From Mycolicibacterium hippocampi (GTDB taxonomy: Bacteria; Actinomycetota; Actinomycetes; Mycobacteriales; Mycobacteriaceae): 64,000 nt of DNA. Positions 41,599 through 50,623 of this stretch are shown piece after piece. Under the pieces are notes generated by a model, which worked only from the letters and a program-made list of their open reading frames with translations, did not search any database and was not told the DNA's origin. The number at the start of each line of letters is the position of its first letter. Within the stretch, counting starts at the first letter, position 1. The position numbers and the translations under genes are program-made. Location of the stretch: contig NZ_BLLB01000002.1 of NCBI RefSeq assembly GCF_010723735.1, positions 5,394,001 to 5,458,000 of the forward strand. The letters are read 5' to 3'.

Positions 41599-43920
41599 CT
41601 AGAGCTTGGCGATCGGTGCATGGTTGTGCATCAGCTTCACCCGCCCGGCGCTGCCGAAGTCGATCAACGACATCGCCGACTCGCCGGCGCCGGACACCTC
41701 CTCGACCCGGCCAAGCCCGTACTTGTCGTGGGTGACCCGGTCACCGGCCTCCAGCACGATCAGCGGACGCTTGCCCGCCGACGACCGCGCGGGCGACGGC
41801 CGCGGGGTGCCGTACCGCCCCGCGTTGCCGACCGGCGCCGAGAACGTCGATGTCTGCTCGGTGCGCCGCCAGTCGATCAGCTCCTGGGGAATCTCCCGCA
41901 GGAAACGCGATTCCGGGTTGAGCATCGGCTGACCCCACGACGAGCGGACCTTGGCCCGGCTGAGGTAGAGACGCTGCCGGGCGCGGGTGATACCGACATA
42001 GGCCAGCCGGCGTTCCTCGGACAACTCACCCGGGTCGCCGAGCGCCCGCATGTGCGGGAACATGCCGTCTTCCCAACCGGTGACGAAGACCACCGGGAAC
42101 TCCAGGCCCTTGGCGGTGTGCAGCGTCATCATGGTGACCACCCCCGAGCCGTGTTCGGGAATGTCGTCGGCGTCGGCGACCAGTGACACCCGTTCCAGGA
42201 ATGCGGCAAGCACTCCGGTGTCGGGAATGTCCTCGTCTTCCGGTTCGGACTCGGCCAATGCCTTCGCGTTGGCCAGGTCGATGCTGAATTCGTGTGCGAC
42301 GCTGACCAACTCGTTGAGGTTGTCCAACCGTGCCAGATCCTGGGGATCGCTCGAGGCCTCGAGCTCGGCGCGGTAGCCGGTACGGTCGAGCACGGCCTCC
42401 ACGAGATCGCCGAGTTCGTCGTCGAGCTTGCCCCGCAGTTCGTCGAGTAGCGCGACGAACCCGGCGATCGCCTTCTCCGAGCGGGTGTTGAGCATCGGCA
42501 CCCTGCCTTCGGCAGCCGCCACCAACGCGTCGTTGAAGTTGGCGCCGGTGCTCTCCGCGTGTACCGCCACACACGCCTCGGCGCGGTCCCCGATGCCGCG
42601 GCGCGGGGTGTTGAGGATGCGTCGCATGCTGACCGCGTCACCGGGGTTGTCCAGCACCCGCAGGTAGGCGACGATGTCACGGATCTCCCGGCGCTCGTAG
42701 AAGCGCACTCCCCCAACGACTTTGTACGGGATACCGGCACGGATGAAGACTTCTTCGATGGCCCGGGAGGAGTTGTTGGTGCGGTAGAAGACCGCCACGT
42801 CGTTATAGGAGAAACCTGGCACGGAGTCGGACAGCGAGTCGATCTCCTGGGCGACGAACCTCGCTTCGTCGTGCTCGTTGTCGGCGACGAAGCCGACGAT
42901 CAGCTCACCCTCGCCGGCGTCGGTCCACAACCGCTTCTCGCGCCGCCCGGCGTTGCGCGCGATCACCGAGTTCGCGGCGTTCAGGATGGTCTGGGTGGAC
43001 CGGTAGTTCTGTTCCAGCAGAATCGTCGTCGCATTCGGGAAGTCTCGTTCGAAGTCCTCGATGTTGCGGATCGTGGCGCCGCGGAACGCGTAGATCGACT
43101 GATCGGCGTCGCCGACCACACAGAGTTCGGCAAGCGGTACCTGATCGGTGTCGGGGGCCGCCACCCCCACGAGCTCGCGCACCAGCATGTACTGGGCGTG
43201 GTTGGTGTCTTGGTATTCGTCGACCAGGATGTGCCGGAACCGCCGGCGGTAGTACTGGGCGATCTGCGGAAAGGCCTGCAGCACAGCGACTGTCTCACCG
43301 ATCAGGTCGTCGAAGTCCAGCGCGTTGGCAGCGCGCAGCCTGCGCTGGTACTCCCCGTACACTTCGGCGATGACGCGCGCCAGGTCGTCTGCCGCCTCTG
43401 ATGCCTCGGCGGCCGCCTGCTCCGGACCGATCAGCTCGTTCTTGAGGTTGGAGATGCCGTTGGCCAGCAACCGGGGCGAGTGCCGCTTGGTGTCCAGGCC
43501 CATGTCCTTGCCGATCATCAGCAGCAGGCGTCGGGAGTCGTCGGCGTCGTAGATGGAGAAGTTCGAGTTGAGGCCGGGTAGCAGCGAGGCCTGGTTGCGC
43601 AGGATCCGGACACAGGTCGAGTGAAACGTCGACACCCACATGCTGCGGGCTCGGGGGCCGATGAGCCCGACGATCCGTTCGCGCATCTCCGCGGCGGCCT
43701 TGTTGGTGAAGGTGATGGCGAGCACCTGGCCGACGCCGACGTCGCGTGCGGCCAACAGGTAGGCGATCCGACGGGTCAGAACCGCGGTTTTTCCCGACCC
43801 CGCCCCGGCCACGATGAGGAGCGGGGAACCCTCGTGCAGCACGGCTTGGCGCTGCTGCGGGTTGAGCCCGTCCAACAGGTGCTGCTGATCGACGTCGCTG
43901 GTGGCGGAGAAGGCGGTCAT
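41599..43920 (-). CDS. uvrD1: ATP-dependent DNA helicase UvrD1/PcrA
   Basis: 773 residues of SF1A helicase. Q motif LNPQQRQAVLH, Walker A IVAGAGSGKTAVLTRR, motif Ia AITFTNKAA, Walker B LVDEYQDTN, motif III VVGDADQSIYAFRGA, motif IV LEQNYRSTQTIL, motif V TLHTAKGLEFPVVFV, motif VI RRLAYVGITRAR. The C-terminus (LEAGDRVTHDKYGLGRVEEV to the end) is a Tudor-like domain that in mycobacteria binds RNA polymerase and Ku. Works in excision repair and end joining. Confidence 0.95.
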   Translation of the reverse strand: MTAFSATSDVDQQHLLDGLNPQQRQAVLHEGSPLLIVAGAGSGKTAVLTRRIAYLLAARDVGVGQVLAITFTNKAAAEMRERIVGLIGPRARSMWVSTFHSTCVRILRNQASLLPGLNSNFSIYDADDSRRLLLMIGKDMGLDTKRHSPRLLANGISNLKNELIGPEQAAAEASEAADDLARVIAEVYGEYQRRLRAANALDFDDLIGETVAVLQAFPQIAQYYRRRFRHILVDEYQDTNHAQYMLVRELVGVAAPDTDQVPLAELCVVGDADQSIYAFRGATIRNIEDFERDFPNATTILLEQNYRSTQTILNAANSVIARNAGRREKRLWTDAGEGELIVGFVADNEHDEARFVAQEIDSLSDSVPGFSYNDVAVFYRTNNSSRAIEEVFIRAGIPYKVVGGVRFYERREIRDIVAYLRVLDNPGDAVSMRRILNTPRRGIGDRAEACVAVHAESTGANFNDALVAAAEGRVPMLNTRSEKAIAGFVALLDELRGKLDDELGDLVEAVLDRTGYRAELEASSDPQDLARLDNLNELVSVAHEFSIDLANAKALAESEPEDEDIPDTGVLAAFLERVSLVADADDIPEHGSGVVTMMTLHTAKGLEFPVVFVTGWEDGMFPHMRALGDPGELSEERRLAYVGITRARQRLYLSRAKVRSSWGQPMLNPESRFLREIPQELIDWRRTEQTSTFSAPVGNAGRYGTPRPSPARSSAGKRPLIVLEAGDRVTHDKYGLGRVEEVSGAGESAMSLIDFGSAGRVKLMHNHAPIAKL

Positions 43921-44164
43921 ATGCGCTCAAACCTACCGCTGCCCGGGGACACCTTTGCGCTGGCACGTCCGGTAGTGGCACACTCGTTGGGTGCAAACTG
44001 CGCAGTGGCGATTTTTTTACGGGTACCGGCCAGCGGTGCCCGTGGTCTAGCTGCTTCCTCCAGCCCCGCGGTCCGCTTCCGGATCCGGGGCTCGTCTCTT
44101 GTGTGAGGCCCGAAACCGGATGAGACCAGGCCCTTCACGCAACGAGAAACCGGAGAACCAAGAC
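43921..44164. other. Divergent intergenic region uvrD1/chorismate mutase
   Basis: 244 bases with T7 at about 44011 and a hairpin-capable CCGCTTCCGGATCCGGGG near 44082. No supported gene. Confidence 0.5.
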
Positions 44165-44455
44165 ATGACGACGATGGAAACTTCCGACCCCGGCGCCTCC
44201 CAGACGCCCGCCACCTCCGACATCGACGGGCTGCGTCAGGAGATCGACCGCCTCGACGCGACGATCCTCGAGGCCGTCAAGCGCCGCACCGAGGTCTCTC
44301 AGCTGATCGGCAAGGCGCGGATGGCGTCGGGGGGCACCCGCCTGGTGCACAGCCGCGAGATGAAGGTCATCGAGCGCTACAGCGTGCTGGGCGTCGAGGG
44401 CAAGAACCTGGCGATGCTGCTGCTGCGCATGGGCCGCGGCCGCCTCGGTCACTGA
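44165..44455 (+). CDS. Chorismate mutase, AroQ-delta intracellular type
   Basis: 96 residues from the ATG at 44165 behind GGAGAA (Rv0948c-like). A single helical AroQ subunit: DGLRQEIDRLDATILEAVKR, RTEVSQLIGKAR and HSREMKVIERY carry the chorismate-binding Arg, Lys and Glu. The C-terminus GRLGH is the segment by which the poorly active M. tuberculosis enzyme is boosted on binding DAHP synthase. Makes prephenate for Phe/Tyr. Confidence 0.93.
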   Translation: MTTMETSDPGASQTPATSDIDGLRQEIDRLDATILEAVKRRTEVSQLIGKARMASGGTRLVHSREMKVIERYSVLGVEGKNLAMLLLRMGRGRLGH

Positions 44456-44470
44456 TCCCCGCCCGCGCTT

Positions 44471-46495
44471 TCACTGCGGTCTGAGCGCCTCGGACAGCCA
44501 CGGCGTCAACCATTCGACGGCCTCCGGTGTCGGATGCACGCCGTCGCTGCGCATCCTGATGCCGTCGACCTTGATCTGGTAGTACCCGTTCGGGCTGAGC
44601 TTGCGGTTGAGGTCCAGCACCGAGGCGTTCGGCCGCTGGGCGACGACGCTGCGCAGCAACGTGTTCCAGCGTTCGACGCGCCTGGGCTGGTCCTCCGGGT
44701 AGAGGCTGCCGTCGGGCTTCTCGGCACGCCGGTTGTACGGTTCGGTGGTCACGACGATCCGCGCCCCGGTCGACCCCAGAATGTCCAGCGCCCGGTTGAG
44801 CTCCGCCCGCAGATACCCGTCGTAGCCGGGTTCGCCGATGTGGGTCCACCGGCCCTCGTTCATCCGGTCGACGACCTCCCAGCGCCCGACGATCAGCAGC
44901 ACCACGTCGGGCCGCTCATGGCTGATCCGCTGCGCCCATCTGGCAGGCCAGGCGTCGCACTCGGGTTTCTGGTCGAGTTCCCGGCCGACGTACTCGTACG
45001 GTCCACCGCGGGCGATGCCGCAGCCGATGGTGGTGTAGTCGGTGAAGTGCAGCCCGGGCGTCGCCGGCAGGTACCGCATCAACGTCCACGCGATCGAGTC
45101 CCCGAACACCGCCACCCTGGTCTCTCCGGGGGTCCGCGGTCGCACCGGGGTGGTCACCTCGACGGGGACCTCCGGGGCGATCAGCGCCGCACTGTCCACC
45201 AGCGGCCCGGGCGTCGGCTCCGCGCTCTTCACCCCGACGGGCAGCACGCTCATCGTCACCACCGCGGCGGTCGCCGCCGTTGCGGTGGCCAGCGGCAGCA
45301 TCGGCACGGTCAGCGGTCGCCACCGGCGGATCGGTTGTTCGACCAGCCACCACACCACGGTCGCGACCGCGACGGTCGCCGCGCACCGCAGCGCGAACAG
45401 TTCCCAGCCCGTCGTGCCGGTCCGCTCGCCGTTGATCACCAGGAACAGCGGCCAGTGCCACAGGTAGACGCCGTAGGAGATCGCGCCCAGCCCCACCAGC
45501 GGCGGCAGCGCCAGCAGTCGGGCGACGGGCCCGTCCTGCTCCAGGGCCACCGAGGCGACGACGAGGACCGCCGCGACCGCGACCACGATCAGCAGACCGT
45601 GGCGGAACTCCTGTGCGCTGCCGGTGGCGAGGTGAGCAGCCCCGCCGAGCACCACCAGCCCGACCACCGGTGCGAGGCGCGCCAGCCACCTGGCCCACCG
45701 GGAGCGCAACACCGCGCCGCCCTCGGCCAGCCCCCGCCAGTCGCGCACCAGCAACGCCGCCGCCGCGGCACCGACGAGCAGGGCCTGCATCCGGGTGTCG
45801 GTCCCGAAGTACACCCGGTTGAGCGTGGCTTGAGACGCCGAGGCGCTCAGCAGCACGGTCGCGCCCGCGGACCCGACCACCCCGACCGCCGCGGTGACGA
45901 AGACCGCTGTGCGCACTGCCCGCACCGTCAGCGGGACGCCGCGGCGGTAGGCCGCCGCGGCCAGGCCGGCGACCACGCCGGCCACCAGCAGCGGCCACAG
46001 CACGTAGTACTGCTCCTCGACACCCAGCGACCAGGTGTGCTGCAACGGCGACGGCGGAGCGCCCTGAGAGAAGTAGTCGGTCTGCTCGGCGACGAACACC
46101 CAGTTCGACATCCAGAAGAAGGTTGCGACGGCGTGCTCGCGCAGGGAAACGGTCGACTCGGCGGCAAACAACTCCCGCGCCGCCACGACGGCGAGCACCA
46201 TCACCACCAGCGCCGGCAGTAGCCGCCGGGCGCGGCGAATCCAGAAGTCCTTCAAGCCGATCCGTCCGGTGCGACCGATCTCGTCGAGCAGCAGCGAGGT
46301 GATCAGGAACCCGCTGAGGACGAAGAAGACGTCGACGCCGAGGAAACCGCCGGACAGTCCGGGGACGCCGCCGTGGTCGGCCAGGACCAGTGCGACGGCC
46401 ACTGCTCTGACGCCGTCGAGAGCGGCGATCCCCCGGCCCGGGCTGACATATCGGCGTGGGCCCACACGGATCGGCGCCGCAGTCACGGCAGTCAC
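44471..46495 (-). CDS. OafA/YrhL-type O-acyltransferase with SGNH domain
   Basis: 674 residues, GTG start preceded by GGAGGG. N-terminal acyltransferase-3 domain of about ten helices: IAALDGVRAVAVALVLADH with catalytic-type His, FFVLSGFLITSLLLDE, FWIRRARRLLPAL. After residue 430 a periplasmic SGNH hydrolase domain: VAVFGDSIAWTL (Ser block), ARGGPYEYVG and DGVHPTPEAVEW (Asp-His). Acylates a cell-surface glycan; target unknown. Sits with the aldehyde dehydrogenase between the chorismate mutase and pgi, where I recall fewer genes in M. tuberculosis. Confidence 0.88.
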   Translation of the reverse strand: MTAVTAAPIRVGPRRYVSPGRGIAALDGVRAVAVALVLADHGGVPGLSGGFLGVDVFFVLSGFLITSLLLDEIGRTGRIGLKDFWIRRARRLLPALVVMVLAVVAARELFAAESTVSLREHAVATFFWMSNWVFVAEQTDYFSQGAPPSPLQHTWSLGVEEQYYVLWPLLVAGVVAGLAAAAYRRGVPLTVRAVRTAVFVTAAVGVVGSAGATVLLSASASQATLNRVYFGTDTRMQALLVGAAAAALLVRDWRGLAEGGAVLRSRWARWLARLAPVVGLVVLGGAAHLATGSAQEFRHGLLIVVAVAAVLVVASVALEQDGPVARLLALPPLVGLGAISYGVYLWHWPLFLVINGERTGTTGWELFALRCAATVAVATVVWWLVEQPIRRWRPLTVPMLPLATATAATAAVVTMSVLPVGVKSAEPTPGPLVDSAALIAPEVPVEVTTPVRPRTPGETRVAVFGDSIAWTLMRYLPATPGLHFTDYTTIGCGIARGGPYEYVGRELDQKPECDAWPARWAQRISHERPDVVLLIVGRWEVVDRMNEGRWTHIGEPGYDGYLRAELNRALDILGSTGARIVVTTEPYNRRAEKPDGSLYPEDQPRRVERWNTLLRSVVAQRPNASVLDLNRKLSPNGYYQIKVDGIRMRSDGVHPTPEAVEWLTPWLSEALRPQ

Positions 46496-46605
46496 GGTCC
46501 AGCGCCCTCCTGATCATTCGCAGCCAGCTGCGAACCAGGAATTTTATGGGCTGCGCGGCGCCGGATCCGGAAGGCGCGCGGCCCGGACGCGGTCGAGTTC
46601 GGGCG

Positions 46606-48054
46606 CTAGTTCGTCAGCGCGATGTACTTGGTGTCGAGGTACTCCTCGATGCCCTCGGTGCCCCCCTCGCGGCCGAAGCCGGATTCCTTGACACCGCCGA
46701 ACGGCGCGGCCGGGTCGGAGATGACACCGCGGTTGACGCCGACCATGCCCGCCTCGATGCCTTCGGCGGCGCGCAGCGCCCGGTCCAGCGACTGCGTGTA
46801 CACATAGGCTGCCAGGCCGTACTCGGTGTCGTTCGCGGCCGCGATGCCCTCCTCGTCGGTGTCGAACCCGGTGATGGGTGCCACCGGCCCGAACACCTCC
46901 TCCTTGAGGATCCGGGCGTCGGCGGGGACGTCGGCGAGGACGGTGGCCGGGTAGAAGTTGCCGGGCCCACCAGGGGCGACACCGCCGACGGCGACGGTCG
47001 CGCCGCGCGACACCGCGTCGGACACCAGATCCTGGACCGTGGAGACCTGCTTGGCGTTGATCAGCGGGCCCAGGGTCGCCGATGGGTCGAGGCCGTCACC
47101 CAGGGTGAATTCGCTCATCCGCTTGACCAGCTTTTCGGTGAACTCCTCGCGCACCGCGTTGGCCACGTGGAACCTGTTGGCCGCCGTGCAGGCCTCGCCG
47201 CCGTTGCGCATCTTGGCCAGGATCGCCCCGTCGACGGCCGCGTCGACGTCGGCGTCGTCGAACACGATGAACGGCGCGTTGCCGCCGAGTTCCATGGACT
47301 GCCGCAACAGCGCATCCGACGCCTGCTTGGCCAGCGCCTTGCCGACGCCGGTGGACCCGGTGAAGGTCAGCTTGCGGATCCGGCCGTCGTCGATCAGCGC
47401 GGTGGTCACGTCGCGCGGTTTGGTGGTCGGCAGTACCGACAGCACACCCTTGGGCAGGCCGGCCTCGTCGATCAGCTTGGCCAGCAGCAGCATGGTCAGC
47501 GGCGTCTCCTGAGCAGGCTTGACGATCATCGTGCAACCGGCGGCCAGCGCGGGCCCGATCTTGCGGGTGCCCATCGCGAGCGGAAAGTTCCACGGCGTGA
47601 TCGCGTAACACGGGCCGACCGGCGCCTTGGTGACGATGATCCGTCCGGTACCCGCCGGAGCCGGCGTGTAGCGGCCGCCGATGCGCACCGCCTCCTCGGC
47701 GAACCAGCGGAAGAACTCCGATCCGTACTTGACCTCGCCCTTGCTCTCGGCGAGCACCTTGCCCATCTCGAGCGTCATCAACGCCGCGATCTCGTCGGTC
47801 CGTTCGGTGATGGTCTCGAAGACCGCGCGCAGTATCTCGCCGCGTTCGCGCGGTGCGGTGGCGGCCCATTCGGCCTGCACGGCACACGCCGCATCGAGCG
47901 CGGCGACGGCGTCCTCGGCGGTCGCGTCGGCGACGCTGATCAGTACTTCCTCGGTAGCGGGGTTGAGCACATCGAACGTCGACGAGCCGGCGCGTTCCTC
48001 ACCGCCGATCCACACGCCCGTCGGTACCGATGCCAGCAGTGCGGAAGTATCCAT
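46606..48054 (-). CDS. NAD(P)-dependent aldehyde dehydrogenase, succinate-semialdehyde type
   Basis: 482 residues. PWNFPLAMGTRKIGPALAAG, KPAQETPLTMLLLAKL, FTGSTGVGK, catalytic Glu in MELGGNAPFIVFDDAD and catalytic Cys in NGGEACTAANR, PAAPFGGVKESGFGREGG. The set is typical of GabD enzymes oxidising succinate semialdehyde to succinate, but other small aldehydes are possible. Divergent from pgi across 50 bases. Confidence 0.9.
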   Translation of the reverse strand: MDTSALLASVPTGVWIGGEERAGSSTFDVLNPATEEVLISVADATAEDAVAALDAACAVQAEWAATAPRERGEILRAVFETITERTDEIAALMTLEMGKVLAESKGEVKYGSEFFRWFAEEAVRIGGRYTPAPAGTGRIIVTKAPVGPCYAITPWNFPLAMGTRKIGPALAAGCTMIVKPAQETPLTMLLLAKLIDEAGLPKGVLSVLPTTKPRDVTTALIDDGRIRKLTFTGSTGVGKALAKQASDALLRQSMELGGNAPFIVFDDADVDAAVDGAILAKMRNGGEACTAANRFHVANAVREEFTEKLVKRMSEFTLGDGLDPSATLGPLINAKQVSTVQDLVSDAVSRGATVAVGGVAPGGPGNFYPATVLADVPADARILKEEVFGPVAPITGFDTDEEGIAAANDTEYGLAAYVYTQSLDRALRAAEGIEAGMVGVNRGVISDPAAPFGGVKESGFGREGGTEGIEEYLDTKYIALTN

Positions 48055-48104
48055 ACCCCAATCATCTACTCCGTTGTCCGCCTGCCCGCACTAGGGTTCT
48101 TCAC

Positions 48105-49763
48105 ATGGCCGCAGAGTTTTCCGATATCTCCACCACCCCGGCATGGCAGGCGTTGGCCCGGCACCACGACGAGATCGGCGCCGAGCATCTGCGCGAGCTG
48201 TTCGCCCAGGATCCCACCCGCGGTACGGAACTGGCGTTGACGGTCGGGGACCTCTACATCGACTACAGCAAGCACCGGGTCACCCGGCAGACCCTGACGT
48301 TGCTGCTGGACCTCGCCCGCGCGGCCAGGCTCACCGAGCGCCGTGACGCGATGTTCTCCGGCGCCCACATCAACACCTCGGAGAACCGGGCAGTGTTGCA
48401 CACCGCCCTTCGGCTGCCCCGCGGCGTCGAACTCGAGGTCGACGGCCAAGACATCGTCACCGACGTCCACGAGGTGCTCGACCGGATGGGCGACTTCACC
48501 GACCGGCTGCGCAGCGGCGAGTGGCGCGGCGCGACCGGGGAGCGCATCACCACCGTGGTCAACATCGGTATCGGCGGGTCGGATCTGGGCCCGGTGATGG
48601 TGGACCAGGCGTTGCGCCACTACGCCGACGCCGGCATCTCGGCACGGTTCGTCTCCAACGTCGACCCGGCCGATCTGGTCGCCAAGCTGGCCGGACTCGA
48701 CCCGGCGTCCACTCTTTTTGTTGTCGCGTCGAAGACGTTCTCGACGCTGGAGACGTTGACAAATGCGACCGCCGCCCGCCGGTGGCTGATCGACGCGCTC
48801 GGGGATGCAGCGGTGGCCAAGCACTTCGTCGCGGTGTCGACCAACAGCAAGCTGGTCGACGAGTTTGGCATCAACACCGACAACATGTTCGGCTTCTGGG
48901 ACTGGGTCGGCGGCCGCTACTCGGTGGACTCCGCCATCGGCCTGTCGGTGATGGCGGTGATCGGTCGGGAGCGGTTCGCCGAGTTCCTGGCCGGGTTCCA
49001 TCTCGTCGACGAGCATTTCCGGACCGCGCCGCTGGAGGCCAACGCGCCGGTGCTGCTCGGCATGATCGGGCTCTGGTACAACAACTTCTTCGGCGCCGGG
49101 ACCCGCGCAGTTCTGCCGTACTCCAACGATCTGTCGCGGTTCGCGGCATACCTGCAGCAGCTCACGATGGAATCCAACGGCAAGTCGGTGCGCGCCGACG
49201 GCACACCCGTGACCACCGACACCGGCGAGATCTTCTGGGGCGAACCGGGAACCAACGGCCAGCACGCCTTCTATCAACTGCTGCACCAGGGCACCCGGCT
49301 GGTGCCCGCCGACTTCATCGGGTTCAGCGAGCCCACCGACGACCTGCCCACCGCCGACGGCACCGGCAGCATGCACGACCTGCTGATGAGCAATTTCTTC
49401 GCGCAGACGCAGGTGCTCGCGTTCGGCAAAACCGCCGACGAGATCGCCGGGGAGGGTACGCCGCCAGATGTGGTGCCGCACAAGGTGATGCCCGGCAACC
49501 GTCCCAGCACGTCGATCCTTGCCACCAAGCTGACCCCGTCGGCGGTCGGCCAGCTGGTCGCCCTCTACGAGCACCAGGTGTTCGTCGAGGGCGCCATCTG
49601 GGGCATCGACTCCTTCGATCAGTGGGGCGTCGAGCTGGGCAAGACCCAGGCCAAGGCACTGCTGCCGGTGATCACCGCCGCCGAGGCACCCGCCGAACAG
49701 TCCGACTCCTCGACTGACACCCTGGTCCGTCGCTATCGCACGGAACGCGGCCGGACAGCGTGA
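48105..49763 (+). CDS. pgi: Glucose-6-phosphate isomerase
   Basis: 552 residues from the ATG at 48105. INIGIGGSDLGPVM (NIGIGGSDLGP) is the sugar-phosphate loop; VVASKTFSTLETLTNA, WVGGRYSVDSAIGLSVM and catalytic Glu in MESNGKSV; GEPGTNGQHAFYQLLHQGTR with catalytic His; the final KLTPSAVGQLVALYEHQVFV carries the second catalytic Lys region. Glycolysis and gluconeogenesis. Its stop is directly next to that of the convergent membrane-protein gene, without a terminator. Confidence 0.96.
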   Translation: MAAEFSDISTTPAWQALARHHDEIGAEHLRELFAQDPTRGTELALTVGDLYIDYSKHRVTRQTLTLLLDLARAARLTERRDAMFSGAHINTSENRAVLHTALRLPRGVELEVDGQDIVTDVHEVLDRMGDFTDRLRSGEWRGATGERITTVVNIGIGGSDLGPVMVDQALRHYADAGISARFVSNVDPADLVAKLAGLDPASTLFVVASKTFSTLETLTNATAARRWLIDALGDAAVAKHFVAVSTNSKLVDEFGINTDNMFGFWDWVGGRYSVDSAIGLSVMAVIGRERFAEFLAGFHLVDEHFRTAPLEANAPVLLGMIGLWYNNFFGAGTRAVLPYSNDLSRFAAYLQQLTMESNGKSVRADGTPVTTDTGEIFWGEPGTNGQHAFYQLLHQGTRLVPADFIGFSEPTDDLPTADGTGSMHDLLMSNFFAQTQVLAFGKTADEIAGEGTPPDVVPHKVMPGNRPSTSILATKLTPSAVGQLVALYEHQVFVEGAIWGIDSFDQWGVELGKTQAKALLPVITAAEAPAEQSDSSTDTLVRRYRTERGRTA

Positions 49764-50294
49764 CTAGTCGGGGTCCGGGCGGGTCCACCCGAGGATCATC
49801 GCCGGCAGGCAACCGCCGATGAGCAACACGGTGAGCACCATCAGACCGCCGGCATAGGCCATGTCGGTGTCCGTGCCCTCAGTCTGCACCGCGCCGAAGA
49901 TCAGGTAGAAGATCGGCAGCAGCATCAGGTTCTGGGTCACGGTGAGGCCGATGGATCTGGCGCTGTTGCGCTGCGCCAGTTCGTATTCGTCGAGCGCGGC
50001 GTCGGGCGCGTCACCCTGCCGGCCCGACACGACCTGCAGCACCAGCCAGAGCGGGAAGAACACCAGGCATGCCGGCAGCCACAGCAGCGGGGCCCACTTG
50101 ATTCCGAAGGCGCACATCACACTCACCACCGCCATGAACGCGAACGTGATCGCCAACGCTGTGACGAGGATGCGCCGCCGCCTCTGGGTGCGCCATGCCG
50201 GCAGCGAATTGGCGTACGTGCGTTCGTGTTTGAGAAAGCGACGGGTGCGGTAGGTCTGGTACCGATCGATCAGGGTCGCTTCAGGCATGGGCAT
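49764..50294 (-). CDS. Membrane protein coupled to an XRE regulator
   Basis: 176 residues. Residues 1-40 are basic and cytosolic (LIDRYQTYRTRRFLKHERTY), then four membrane segments in two pairs (ILVTALAITFAFMAVVSVM; APLLWLPACLVFFPLWLVLQ; VTQNLMLLPIFYLIFGAV; YAGGLMVLTVLLIGGCLPAM) split by an acidic loop (RQGDAPDAALDEYELAQRNS). The start (50294 or 50288) overlaps the stop of the regulator gene by up to 14 bases, so it is translated with it. Function unknown; a membrane anchor or sensor for the regulator is possible. Confidence 0.78.
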   Translation of the reverse strand: MPMPEATLIDRYQTYRTRRFLKHERTYANSLPAWRTQRRRRILVTALAITFAFMAVVSVMCAFGIKWAPLLWLPACLVFFPLWLVLQVVSGRQGDAPDAALDEYELAQRNSARSIGLTVTQNLMLLPIFYLIFGAVQTEGTDTDMAYAGGLMVLTVLLIGGCLPAMILGWTRPDPD

Positions 50295-50565
50295 TCCCTC
50301 CTTGCGGTTTCCGGTAGAACTCCGTCGACAAGGGGGTGAACGGGGCCCGTGAGAACACGGCTTCGACGGGCAGGTCGAAGACGTCGCAGATGCGGAACGC
50401 GAGGTCGAGGCTTGGATAGTGGTCGCCTCGCTCCAGGGCGCCGACAGTCTGCGGGTTGACCTCGATGAGCTCCGCGAGCTGCGCGCGGCTCATCCGCCGC
50501 TCGGCACGCAGCACCCCGATCCGATTGTGAATCGGAGCAGTTTCCCCTCGTCTGACCGGGCTCAT
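50281..50565 (-). CDS. Small XRE-family transcriptional regulator
   Basis: 94 residues. Residues 12-66 are a Cro/CI helix-turn-helix: HNRIGVLRAERRMSRAQLAE, LIEVNPQTVGALERGDHYPS, LDLAFRICDVFDLPVEAVF. The C-terminal 25 residues (PFTPLSTEFYRKPQGGNAHA) are not part of the fold. The ATG at 50565 is one base from a perfect inverted repeat overlapping a good promoter, so the transcript is probably leaderless and self-repressed. Next gene is an overlapping membrane protein. Confidence 0.88.
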   Translation of the reverse strand: MSPVRRGETAPIHNRIGVLRAERRMSRAQLAELIEVNPQTVGALERGDHYPSLDLAFRICDVFDLPVEAVFSRAPFTPLSTEFYRKPQGGNAHA

Positions 50566-50601
50566 CTAACACATTGTTAGGAAAACCCAACAATTCGTCA
50601 A
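50566..50601 (-). promoter_or_regulatory. Promoter with overlapping operators of the XRE/membrane module
   Basis: Minus strand -35 TTGACG (50601-50596), 16-base spacer, -10 TAACAA (50579-50574). CTAACA-CAT-TGTTAG (50566-50580) is a perfect repeat across the -10 and the start; TTGTTAGG-AAAA-CCCAACAA (50575-50593 approx.) is a second, near-perfect one in the spacer. Confidence 0.65.
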
Positions 50602-50623
50602 GGTGTCACGCGGCGGAGGACGC

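Noticed and set aside
44082..44105. Hairpin upstream of chorismate mutase as a riboswitch or attenuator
   Set aside because: Only a short GC stem, no leader peptide with aromatic codons and no known aptamer pattern.
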